A stretch of 64,000 bases of DNA from NCBI GenBank assembly GCA_902772455.1, contig CACYAW010000001.1, forward strand, positions 31,001-95,000, in the 5' to 3' direction. This document shows, in pieces, positions 25,085 to 33,545 of the stretch; position 1 is the first letter of the stretch, and each line of letters opens with the position of its first letter. Origin of the DNA: an uncultured Bacteroidales bacterium. Lineage in GTDB: Bacteria; Bacteroidota; Bacteroidia; Bacteroidales; Muribaculaceae. The translations under genes were made by a program, and so were the position numbers. The notes below the pieces were generated by a model, which was given only the letters and a program-made list of their open reading frames with translations, searched no databases and was not told the origin of the DNA.

Positions 25085-27703
25085 TCAATCCTCATCGCCA
25101 GCAAGCAGACTGTCGATAAGTTCTGTAACGTCCGAAATGGTCGTTCGGCCGTCACCATCCACGTCGGAGCTGCCTGCACCGCCACCTCTGAGCAAAAGGT
25201 CGATGAGCTCGGTCACATCGCTGATGCTAAGCCTGCCGTCACCATCCACATCACCAGGAATGACATCAAGATCCTTTTCAACCATGTTGACAAACTTGTA
25301 CCAGTAGTCGGTCAACTGATAGTCCTCGGTAGCACCGATGGGAATATAGAGTGTCGCATTGTTATAGACCGTGGAAGTAAAGCAATTCACGCCACCCATC
25401 GACGGGGCAATCTCACTGCGAGAAATCACCGTCTCGATAGCGTTGCAGCCATTGAACGCATTACTGCCCAGCGTCGTCAAATTGCGCCCCAAGGTTATTG
25501 TCTTCAAGCCATTACAACCGCTAAATGCATAGCTACCGATTCTGGTTAAGTTGTCGGGGGTCACTAATTCGGTAAGTCCAGTGCAACCTTCAAACATATA
25601 ATTACCAATAATATTGTTGTTGATGGTGACAGATGTCAGCGAAGAGCATCCATTGAAAGCCCAACCGGCAATGGATGTAAGTGATTTCGGGATGGTGATA
25701 GACTTCAAGCTCTGACATGCATAGAATGCAAATTGGCCCATAGATACTAGATTATTGCTTAATGAGACGGACTGTAAACTCAAGCAAGCTCTAAACGCAC
25801 CCTCCCCAATGGCCGTCACACTGTTTGGAAGAATTAAACTGGTCAACCCACTTCCATTAAATGCCCAATTATCTATAATCGTGACCTTAGTCGGTAGATC
25901 AATCTGAGTCAACGATGTGCAATTCTGGAAAGCGTAAGCGCCAATTGATGTTATATTATTGTTATAGTCAACTTCTTCAAGAACAGTACAGCCAGCAAAA
26001 CAATAATTTGGAATTCTAGTAAGGCCAGTTCCTAAATTCACTTTTTTCAATGCTGTGCAATTCTGGAATAATCCAGTACTTTCATTCACCGCGACGCTAT
26101 TGGGTATAGTCATTTCAGTCAAGGTGGTACAACCATTGAATGCTCCCCACTCAATTGTAGTTAAGCTATTTGGCAAAATAGTATTCGTTAATAGAACGCA
26201 ACCGCCGAAAGCGTTACCACCGATACGATTTAATCCCTCATTGAGAGCGATAGTTGCCAGCCGGGTGCAACCTTCGAAACAACGGTGGCCTAACGAAAGC
26301 GCGGTGCTCGGTAACGTTACCGATGTTAATCTCGTACAACCGGAAAATGCTTCATCACCTATGTTTGTCACACCCTCCATCATTGTCAGGTTGGATAAGC
26401 GGGTACAGCCCTTGAAGGCGGAATTGCCAATGGTCGTCACACCAGGCTGCAGAGTAACTCGGGCAAGGCCAGTGCAGCTCTCAAAGGCACTTACACCAAT
26501 AGCATATACATTGCCCGGCAGCGTGAGTGATGCAAGCCCCGTACAGTTGTTGAATGCACTTTCGCCTATTGTCAGTTGGTCTTCTCCAGGCGTGAAGGTT
26601 AAGCTGGTGAGACCCGTACAACCGCTAAAAGCCTCTTTGTCAATAGTTGTCACACTTTTGGGGATGGATATCTCGTTTAGACTAGTGCAACCCAAGAATG
26701 CACTACCCCCGATGGACGTAACATTATTAGGAATCGTAATGGCTGGCAGACTGCGGCAATACCTAAAAACTCCCCATCCGATACTGGTGACACTTGCAGG
26801 AATGTTGACGCTGGTTAATGATATGCAACCGTCAAACATCGCTTCATCTAATATTTCTATTGAGTTGCTCAGTGTAACTCTTTCTAATGCAGTACAGCCA
26901 GCAAATGCAGAACGGGTAATAGTCTTTACATTATCAGGGATTACAATCTCTTTTAATGACGTACAATTAGCAAATGTATTCCAGTAATCGGCCACACCAC
27001 CACCAATCGTTGTTAATCCATTACCTAAAGAAACAGAAGCAAGACTTGTACAACCCTCAAATGCGAATCCCCCTATGGATACTACGCTATTGGGAATCGT
27101 TATACTCGTTAGGCTGGAGCAGCCTCTGAAGGTGTAACCAACTATGGTCTCGACATGATTACCGATAGTGATACTAGTCAAACCCGTGCAGCCAGAAAAA
27201 GCATGAGAGCCAATTGTTCTAACAGTATTGGAAATGGTAAAGCTAGTGAGCGATCGGCAATTTTGAAATGCACTAGAACCAATAGTCTGGAGATTATTGC
27301 TTAAGGTCACGCTCGACAAGTTATAGCAGTTGTAGAAAGCATGAGAACCCAAATGAGTAACGCTATTAGGGATCGTTATTGAAGTTAAACTAGTGCAACC
27401 ACTAAACGCTCCGCCGTCAGCAATGATTGTAACGGAACTTGGAATGGAAACAGATAACAATTCGGTGCAATTAGAGAAAGCATTACCGGCAATGCCTATC
27501 ACATCATACCTCTTGTCATTGTAATTGACATGACTGGGTATCGACACATTTCCAGTGTACTTAACAGTACCGTTGGTCACATAGACGGTGCTGTCGCCAC
27601 TCTGGATGTCATAATAGATGCCGTTTTTCTCAAAGGTGGGATAGGCCGCAGCTTGAGCTAGGGTGGCTAGCGCAAGGATGAGAGTAAAGAGTAATTTCTT
27701 CAT
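25085..27703 (-). CDS. BspA-type leucine-rich-repeat surface protein with dockerin
   Basis: The 872-residue secreted protein has a signal peptide (MKKLLFTLILALATLAQAAA) and about 28 LRR_5 repeats of the Treponema/BspA kind, with cores such as IGSYAFSGCTGLTSITIGN. Near residue 765 it changes to a short beta region, and residues about 812-870 form two dockerin-type loops (GDVDGDGRLSISDVTELIDL and DVDGDGRTTISDVTELIDSL). BspA-like proteins bind host or bacterial surface ligands. It starts 42 bases downstream of the response-regulator gene on the same strand, so the two may be cotranscribed. Confidence 0.85.
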   Translation of the reverse strand: MKKLLFTLILALATLAQAAAYPTFEKNGIYYDIQSGDSTVYVTNGTVKYTGNVSIPSHVNYNDKRYDVIGIAGNAFSNCTELLSVSIPSSVTIIADGGAFSGCTSLTSITIPNSVTHLGSHAFYNCYNLSSVTLSNNLQTIGSSAFQNCRSLTSFTISNTVRTIGSHAFSGCTGLTSITIGNHVETIVGYTFRGCSSLTSITIPNSVVSIGGFAFEGCTSLASVSLGNGLTTIGGGVADYWNTFANCTSLKEIVIPDNVKTITRSAFAGCTALERVTLSNSIEILDEAMFDGCISLTSVNIPASVTSIGWGVFRYCRSLPAITIPNNVTSIGGSAFLGCTSLNEISIPKSVTTIDKEAFSGCTGLTSLTFTPGEDQLTIGESAFNNCTGLASLTLPGNVYAIGVSAFESCTGLARVTLQPGVTTIGNSAFKGCTRLSNLTMMEGVTNIGDEAFSGCTRLTSVTLPSTALSLGHRCFEGCTRLATIALNEGLNRIGGNAFGGCVLLTNTILPNSLTTIEWGAFNGCTTLTEMTIPNSVAVNESTGLFQNCTALKKVNLGTGLTRIPNYCFAGCTVLEEVDYNNNITSIGAYAFQNCTSLTQIDLPTKVTIIDNWAFNGSGLTSLILPNSVTAIGEGAFRACLSLQSVSLSNNLVSMGQFAFYACQSLKSITIPKSLTSIAGWAFNGCSSLTSVTINNNIIGNYMFEGCTGLTELVTPDNLTRIGSYAFSGCNGLKTITLGRNLTTLGSNAFNGCNAIETVISRSEIAPSMGGVNCFTSTVYNNATLYIPIGATEDYQLTDYWYKFVNMVEKDLDVIPGDVDGDGRLSISDVTELIDLLLRGGGAGSSDVDGDGRTTISDVTELIDSLLAGDED

Positions 27704-27745
27704 AAACGATAAAGTTTTAATAGGTTATTATTGTTGGTTGAGATG

Positions 27746-28381
27746 TCATTTGATAGTCTTGATATAGCCGCGGGCGATGCCATCCTTGACAAGTTGTGCC
27801 ATGTTGGAGGCACGAAGTTTGCGCATGATGCGCTTGCGGTGGAACTCGATGGTGTTGTCGCTGACGAAGAGACGAGTGGCGATGTCGCGTGTCATCAGTC
27901 CCTCGGCGATGAGCCTCAAGACTTCTATCTCTCGAGCCGAGAGTTCTTGATACTGCTCCATTTCCTGGCAAGCCAGCCTGTACTGCTTTGAGAAATAGCT
28001 GCCACCATCCAGTACCTGTTCGATAGCGGCGATGAGTTCGGCGGTATCGTCACTTTTCATGACGATGCCATCGGCCCCGCTTTTCATCATCTGGCGCAGT
28101 GTCCACAGTTCGTCGTGTATGGTATGGAAAATGAAGGCACTGTCGGGCGATAGGGTCTTGAGGGAATTGATCAGATCGATGCCAGACATGTCAGGCAATT
28201 CCACATCTATTATATATAGGTCGAAATGTTGTTTTACTGTTTTTTCCATGGCAAGTTTGGCTGTGGTGGCAAAGTCGATGATGCCAAGGGCTGTGTTGCC
28301 GGCCAAAAGGGTCTTGAGGCCAAGGGCCACAATATCATGATCCTCGATTATCAGTAGATTGGCTTTGTTTATTGTCTGCAT
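27746..28381 (-). CDS. NarL/LuxR-family response regulator
   Basis: The 211-residue protein has a receiver domain with acidic pair ED (residues 12-13), phosphoacceptor Asp59 in YIIDVELPDMSG, and a C-terminal LuxR helix-turn-helix (LSAREIEVLRLIAEGLMTRD, then VSDNTIEFHRKRIMRKLRAS). Its natural partner is a HisKA_3-type kinase. The gene lies directly downstream of a truncated copy of such a kinase, while the complete one is at 36539-38497. Its own promoter region holds a 14-bp inverted repeat that could be an autoregulatory site. Confidence 0.9.
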   Translation of the reverse strand: MQTINKANLLIIEDHDIVALGLKTLLAGNTALGIIDFATTAKLAMEKTVKQHFDLYIIDVELPDMSGIDLINSLKTLSPDSAFIFHTIHDELWTLRQMMKSGADGIVMKSDDTAELIAAIEQVLDGGSYFSKQYRLACQEMEQYQELSAREIEVLRLIAEGLMTRDIATRLFVSDNTIEFHRKRIMRKLRASNMAQLVKDGIARGYIKTIK

Positions 28382-28404
28382 GATTGTTATGGATTGGTTT
28401 TGTG

Positions 28405-28451
28405 CGAAGGTACAATTTTACCCCTGAATACCGTTGCATTCAAGGGTAAAA
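28405..28451 (-). promoter_or_regulatory. Response-regulator promoter with a 14-bp inverted repeat
   Basis: On the minus strand TACCTTCG (28412-28405) is a -7 box with one mismatch. Directly upstream, ttttacccctgaat (28416-28429) and attcaagggtaaaa (28438-28451) form an inverted repeat with one mismatch and an 8-base spacer. The half site GGGGTAAAA also appears before the SUMF1/C10 operon at 28905-28913. Confidence 0.55.
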
Positions 28452-28505
28452 AATGAGGTCAAAACCATCAAAACTACGGCGCGCCGTGGATGAAAAACGC
28501 TAAAA

Positions 28506-28860
28506 TCAGGCGTTGCCGAAGTCGAGCGTAAGCAAGAATGTGTTCTCCTGGCTGGAGGTTTTCAACTCGGCGTTGATGCTCTCGGCCCTGTTGAGCATTG
28601 ATTGGAGACCGATGCCTCTGCCATCTCCCTGCACCATTTTACCCGTAGAAACCACATTAAGTCGGGATGGGGTGAGACTTATCTTGACCTGGGCATCTGG
28701 CTGATGGGTGATGATGTTGCCGATGGCTTCCTGGGTGATGCGATAGACCTGATAGGCCGTTTCGCTGGGAATCGTGTCCCAGCCTTGGCCATCAGCATGG
28801 AAATCGACTTTGAGACCATCGATGTGCGAGAGGTAATAAGCCAGTGCCTGATCCAGTCGA
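28506..28860 (-). pseudogene. 5'-truncated copy of the sensor kinase (ATPase domain only)
   Basis: About 118 codons match the C-terminus of the kinase at 36539-38497, at roughly 70 percent identity by eye; RLDQALAYYLSHID and YQVYRITQEAIGNIITHQPD are shared exactly. Similarity stops abruptly at 28860, inside the codons for IRLDQ. Everything before it (sensor, membrane segment, phosphoacceptor His) is missing, and no good start codon or signal sequence exists. The ATPase motifs are mostly kept, so a small product from an upstream ATG is not excluded. It lies just before the response regulator, where the full kinase would be expected. Confidence 0.75.
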
Positions 28861-28904
28861 ATAAGTAAAAGTGCGCCCAATTTATTAAAAAATGTTAAAA
28901 TGGG

Positions 28905-28942
28905 GGGGTAAAACTATTTATGGACCAAATGATGTAAATTTG
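28905..28942 (+). promoter_or_regulatory. Promoter of the SUMF1/C10 operon with candidate regulator site
   Basis: TAAATTTG at 28935-28942 is a perfect -7 box, but there is no TTTG at the expected -33 position. Instead GGGGTAAAA (28905-28913), the same half site as in the response-regulator promoter, lies at about that distance. That pattern suits an activator-dependent promoter; it leaves a leader of about 80 bases before the ATG at 29027. Confidence 0.5.
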
Positions 28943-29026
28943 TACTCATCGGCAGGATTAATTATGCGCTCGCTTAATTCCGCCAACGGATAGAAATGAG
29001 TAAACCATAATAAAAAGCATTGAAAT

Positions 29027-30046
29027 ATGATGAAAACAACTATTCGACTACGATTCATTATTCTAACAGCAGCACTGTTATTCTCCATGTCAGTGCCTTT
29101 ATCGGCAAGTGCTCAATCACTTCCTGGAGACGCCAACGATGATGGACAAGTCACCATCGCTGACGTAGTAACTCTCATCGACTATCTGTTAACAGGAGAT
29201 GGCTCGTCTATAAACCTGGAGAACTCTGACCTTGATGGTGACCGCATTGTCAGTATAAGCGACATCACCTTTCTTATCGATTACCTTATTTATGGCCCGC
29301 CAGAGGAAAATGTTCCACAAACCGAGACTTTCACCGTTGAAGGCGTCTCGTTTACAATGGTGTTTGTCCAGGGGGGCACATACATTATGGGATCCGGGAT
29401 CAATAGTGATGATACACCCCATTGGGTGACACTATCGGATTTCAGTATTGGCCAAACCGAAGTCACCCAAGAATTGTGGCTTGCAGTAATGGGATACAAT
29501 CCTAGTTGGTTTTGCAGTAATGAAGGCTATGAAGATAATCTACAACGCCCGGTGGAAGAAGTGGACTGGTATATGTGTCAAGATTTCATTGCAAAACTGA
29601 ATAGACTGACTGGGCGCACCTTCCGCCTGCCCACTGAAGCTGAGTGGGAGTTTGCTGCAAAGGGCGGGAACCGTAGCCGCGATTATCTGTTTTCAGGCAG
29701 CAATGATATTGATGAAGTGGGATGGTATGGTCTAAACTTACCTCCTGAGTGTGGGTGGTCTACACAGTCCGTCGGCATGAAAAAACCCAATGAATTGGGA
29801 ATATATGACATGACAGGTAATGTCTTTGAATTGTGTCAAGACTGGTTTGGTAAGTATCCTGATTACCCCCAGACCAATCCAACAGGCCCATCTGAAGATG
29901 AAATAGGTGCTGGTAAGGTGGTTCGAGGCGGCTCTTGGTATGAAACCTCACCTGAGAAATTATATACGACGTCTCACATGTTTTCTATTTACCTTTATGG
30001 CATATCCACAAATGTGGGTCTTCGACTTGTCATTTCAAATCAATGA
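29027..30046 (+). CDS. Secreted dockerin-SUMF1-fold protein (first copy)
   Basis: The 339-residue protein has a signal peptide, then two dockerin loops near the N-terminus (PGDANDDGQVTIADVVTLID, residues about 34-90) and a formylglycine-generating-enzyme-like fold to the end (FVQGGTYIMGSG, RPVEEVDWYMCQDF, FRLPTEAEWEFAAKGG, YDMTGNVFELCQDWF, VVRGGSWYE). The Cys pair used by true FGE enzymes is absent after RGGSW, so it is probably a binding domain of the C-type-lectin kind, not a sulfatase activator. It is followed after 24 bases by a C10 peptidase. Confidence 0.82.
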   Translation: MMKTTIRLRFIILTAALLFSMSVPLSASAQSLPGDANDDGQVTIADVVTLIDYLLTGDGSSINLENSDLDGDRIVSISDITFLIDYLIYGPPEENVPQTETFTVEGVSFTMVFVQGGTYIMGSGINSDDTPHWVTLSDFSIGQTEVTQELWLAVMGYNPSWFCSNEGYEDNLQRPVEEVDWYMCQDFIAKLNRLTGRTFRLPTEAEWEFAAKGGNRSRDYLFSGSNDIDEVGWYGLNLPPECGWSTQSVGMKKPNELGIYDMTGNVFELCQDWFGKYPDYPQTNPTGPSEDEIGAGKVVRGGSWYETSPEKLYTTSHMFSIYLYGISTNVGLRLVISNQ

Positions 30047-30070
30047 TTATGAATTTTATTCTTCTGAATT

Positions 30071-32515
30071 ATGAGAAAAGCATTATTCTTAATAGCATTT
30101 TTGTTTGCTGCATTTCAACTTGTTGCCAGACAGGTAGATGTCAAAATCGCTCAAGCCACGGCTCAACGGTTCATGCAAGTTCAATCTTCAACTCGCCTAA
30201 CAGCCGCTAACTCCAATCATTGTATTCGATTAGTTCACACTGAGGTAAATACAGACAGCGATAACCAGCCTGTCTATTATGTGTTCAATTCTGAAGCAGG
30301 GTTCATTATCATATCAGGTGATGACCGTGCCCGTGAAGTCCTCGCTTACGGCGATGAGCCGATAGACATGAACCGTATTCCAGACAATATGGCTTTCTGG
30401 CTGAGCATCTACAAGCAGAACATTGAGTATCTTCAGTCACATTCCGACGCTATCGTCGAGAATTCCAAGGACAAGTCAAGAAAAGTGAGCAAGACATCCA
30501 TTATGCAGGATGTGCGTCCATTGCTCACATCGCGTTGGTCACAAGATGCCCCATTCAACAACCAGTGTCCTAACTTCATTTTCCTAAACAATCTGCAGTG
30601 TCTGACAGGTTGCGGTGCCACAGCAGTTGCATCGGTGTTCCATCATTGGAAATATCCTATAGAGCCCACTCCGACAATAGACGGGTACCGATACAGTTTC
30701 AGTTATGATGGCACTAACTACCCCATCCGCATCCCCCAGCTGCCGTCAGTCACTTTTGACTGGGACAATATGCTTGATGATTACCCTGACAATGGATATA
30801 CCAGTGAACAAGCAGATGCCGTGGCACAGCTTATGCGTTATGTGGGGCAGTCCGAACAGATGCAGTACACGCCTATCGGGGGTCTCGCTTTCGAAGATGG
30901 CATCTTTAATGCCTTCAAGACCTTTGGGTATGATGAAAGAGCTGAACTGGTTGTCAAGGCAACGACAGACAGCCACGGATATGAGGAACAGCTCATCAAC
31001 GACGAGGATTGGGCCTTTATGCTACAGACCGAGTTGTTAGAGTGTCGCCCGGTAGTCTATTTGGCTTATCGACCGATATATGATCAAGGTATTATCCGGC
31101 TCATCTCGGGTCATGCTTTCAACGTGGACGGTTATGATGCCGCCAGCGATACCTATCACGTGAATTGGGGATGGAGGGGCGAAGCTAACGGATATTTTGC
31201 ATTGAATGCGTTCGAAGGCAATACCCATTTATATAATCTCGGACAGAGCATGATTATCGGCATTGAACCACCCGTGACCTCTCCCACCATCAAGGTGCCC
31301 CCTCATGTGGGTATTGAGTGCTATGTTAATGAACAGGCATCCACCACATTCAACGTCAATGGCAGGTTGTTGACTGGTGACGTGACGTTGAGACTCAACG
31401 ATGCCGATGGCGTATTTGCATTGGACGCCACGAGCATCAGTAGCGAAGAAGCGATGAAAGGCAAAACTGTTACCGTCACTTATTCCCCTGAAGTGACAGG
31501 GTCACACACGGCCACTGTCGTCCTGAGCAGCGCCGGAGCGCGGGACACCACCCTCACCCTCCACGGTACATCCAAACTGACAGTAAGCACCCCCGTCTTG
31601 TTGCCGCCCGACAGTGCCTACATCACCCTTACGCAGTTCCGCGCCGACTGGACCGACAACACAGTCCCCGAGAACGTGCAAAGCTACTCCCTCGAGGTTT
31701 CCACGAGCCCATCGGTGATGCTTCTTGATGCAGCAGACTTCAGTGGCTATCCTGACATTGTGGGCAATCAAGTGTCACACGCCGAGCAGTATATTCCCCA
31801 AGGGTGGATCTATGATGGTGGAGGTCTGTGGTTGGACGGCGGCTGCATCGAGATGAGCCCTGGCAGTACACTGACGACAGGAAACCTTGATGTTTCCCAT
31901 CACCATAAGGTGACGGTCGTCATTACCGCAAAAAACTGGAGCGAATACATCAAGGCCAACCTCACTGTCAGCAGCAGTGCAGCAAGCAAACAACACACAT
32001 TGAGCAACAATTATCGCGAAATAACTACCGTGCTTGACTGCGCCGATAGCGAAAACATCATCCTCACCGCCAGCTACTATGCCATGATCCAAAAAATTGA
32101 GATTTACGCCGGTGAATTGGAAACACCAAGGCTGCGCAATGCCGTGGAGGAAGGCGATGCCCGTTACCGCCTCATCACCGGCATCACCGACAAGCATTAC
32201 ACTGTTGAGGGTCTGCCCCCCGGCTACATGTTTTTCTACAAGGTGAAAGCCGTGTATGCTGACGGCAGCGAAAGCCCGTGGAGCATGGCAAGAATCGTCA
32301 CGCTATTTGACAAGAACCATCTTTATCAAACAGGCGATGTCAACCATGATAGCTCAGTCGATATCGGTGATGTCGCCGCTTTGACAGACTTTCTGCTGGG
32401 CTATAACAATGATGTGTGCCCAATTTGTAGTGACTTGGATCATGACGGCATACCAAGTGTCAGCGATTTGACTGATTTGATAGATTTATTGTTAAGCAAG
32501 AATACAAACATGTAA
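30071..32515 (+). CDS. Secreted C10 (streptopain-like) cysteine peptidase with dockerin (first copy)
   Basis: The 814-residue protein has a signal peptide and an N-terminal Spi/C10-type prodomain (FIIISGDDRAREVLAYG). In the peptidase domain the catalytic Cys is in CLTGCGATAVAS and the His in SGHAFNVDGYD, followed by YHVNWGWRGEANGYFALNAF. Beta-sandwich and fibronectin-III-like segments follow (about 415-745), then a C-terminal dockerin pair (GDVNHDSSVDIGDVAALTDF and the SDLDHDGIPSVSD loop). Streptopain relatives degrade host proteins or act as maturation proteases. The paralogue at 33546 has the same layout. Confidence 0.88.
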   Translation: MRKALFLIAFLFAAFQLVARQVDVKIAQATAQRFMQVQSSTRLTAANSNHCIRLVHTEVNTDSDNQPVYYVFNSEAGFIIISGDDRAREVLAYGDEPIDMNRIPDNMAFWLSIYKQNIEYLQSHSDAIVENSKDKSRKVSKTSIMQDVRPLLTSRWSQDAPFNNQCPNFIFLNNLQCLTGCGATAVASVFHHWKYPIEPTPTIDGYRYSFSYDGTNYPIRIPQLPSVTFDWDNMLDDYPDNGYTSEQADAVAQLMRYVGQSEQMQYTPIGGLAFEDGIFNAFKTFGYDERAELVVKATTDSHGYEEQLINDEDWAFMLQTELLECRPVVYLAYRPIYDQGIIRLISGHAFNVDGYDAASDTYHVNWGWRGEANGYFALNAFEGNTHLYNLGQSMIIGIEPPVTSPTIKVPPHVGIECYVNEQASTTFNVNGRLLTGDVTLRLNDADGVFALDATSISSEEAMKGKTVTVTYSPEVTGSHTATVVLSSAGARDTTLTLHGTSKLTVSTPVLLPPDSAYITLTQFRADWTDNTVPENVQSYSLEVSTSPSVMLLDAADFSGYPDIVGNQVSHAEQYIPQGWIYDGGGLWLDGGCIEMSPGSTLTTGNLDVSHHHKVTVVITAKNWSEYIKANLTVSSSAASKQHTLSNNYREITTVLDCADSENIILTASYYAMIQKIEIYAGELETPRLRNAVEEGDARYRLITGITDKHYTVEGLPPGYMFFYKVKAVYADGSESPWSMARIVTLFDKNHLYQTGDVNHDSSVDIGDVAALTDFLLGYNNDVCPICSDLDHDGIPSVSDLTDLIDLLLSKNTNM

Positions 32516-32575
32516 TAAAAATCAATTGTTACATTCCATTAATCATCCAAATATTCATCAATAAACCATAGAGTT

Positions 32576-33517
32576 ATGACACGAATATCAATAACATGCA
32601 GATTACTGCTGGTGGCAGCCATATTAATGATGCCACTGATTGCCTCGGCCTATTACGTTCCATGCTTCGACCCGGACCAGAGCGGCAAATCTGACATCGC
32701 TGATGTCTCAGCCGTTATCAACTGTCTGCTAGGACACGGTGACGAGGGTGTTAACCCCGATGTAGACTGTGACGGTAGGGTCTCCCTATCTGATGTAAAT
32801 CTAATGATTGATTATCTGTTCTACCCTGAGCGATACGATTACCCCCGTTATGGCGTTGTTTATCCCGAATTTGACATTCCTGAGAATGCCGAAATATTCT
32901 CGGTCAACGGGGTTAGCTTTGCAATGGTACCGATAGACACCATTGATGAACAAGGGAACCTCGTCCATAAGTTCAGTCTGGGGTTGACTGAAGTGACTGC
33001 TGAACTGTGGGAGGCTGTGACGGGCTTCAGGCCATCAATCGGGATACCTTATCCACGCTGGCCCGTCTCAATCATCAGTTGGTATGATGCCTGTGAGTTC
33101 ATTGATAGCCTGAACATGCTCACTGGCCGCGAGTTCAGGCTGCCCTCTACTGCCGAATGGGAATATGCCGCTCGTGGCGGCCTATTGTTTCACCAGTACG
33201 ATTATGCCGGTAGCGATGATTGCAATGAGGTGTGTTGGTACAATAATAATCTTTTGCCGAATTGGTATTATTATGGTTGTGCTGTCGGTCTCAAGAAGCC
33301 CAATGAACTTGGCTTATATGACATGTCTGGCAATGTCTCGGAGTGGTGCAGTGACTATATGGGATACCCAGGAGGAATGCCCTATTTGGACCTAATCAAT
33401 GTCGTTGGAGGCTGTTGGGGAAATCATGATTATGAATGTACGATTAGTAGTTCCATAAGAGCTGGTTTCATCCCGGAAGAATCCTCTATTTTCGTTGGAA
33501 TGCGCCTTGCTTTATAA
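32576..33517 (+). CDS. Secreted dockerin-SUMF1-fold protein (second copy)
   Basis: The 313-residue paralogue of the gene at 29027 has the same order: signal peptide, N-terminal dockerin loops (DPDQSGKSDIADVSAVINCL and a DCDGRVSLSDVNLMIDYL loop), then a SUMF1 fold (FSLGLTEVTAELWEAVTGF, FRLPSTAEWEYAARGG, YDMSGNVSEWCSDYMG). The region matching the FGE active site reads VVGGCWGNHDYE, again without the normal Cys spacing. The first loop has DPDQSGKSD, missing one typical ligand residue. The divergence from copy one indicates an old duplication. Confidence 0.8.
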   Translation: MTRISITCRLLLVAAILMMPLIASAYYVPCFDPDQSGKSDIADVSAVINCLLGHGDEGVNPDVDCDGRVSLSDVNLMIDYLFYPERYDYPRYGVVYPEFDIPENAEIFSVNGVSFAMVPIDTIDEQGNLVHKFSLGLTEVTAELWEAVTGFRPSIGIPYPRWPVSIISWYDACEFIDSLNMLTGREFRLPSTAEWEYAARGGLLFHQYDYAGSDDCNEVCWYNNNLLPNWYYYGCAVGLKKPNELGLYDMSGNVSEWCSDYMGYPGGMPYLDLINVVGGCWGNHDYECTISSSIRAGFIPEESSIFVGMRLAL

Positions 33518-33545
33518 TTAACGTGAAAAAAAAATTGTGGCATTT

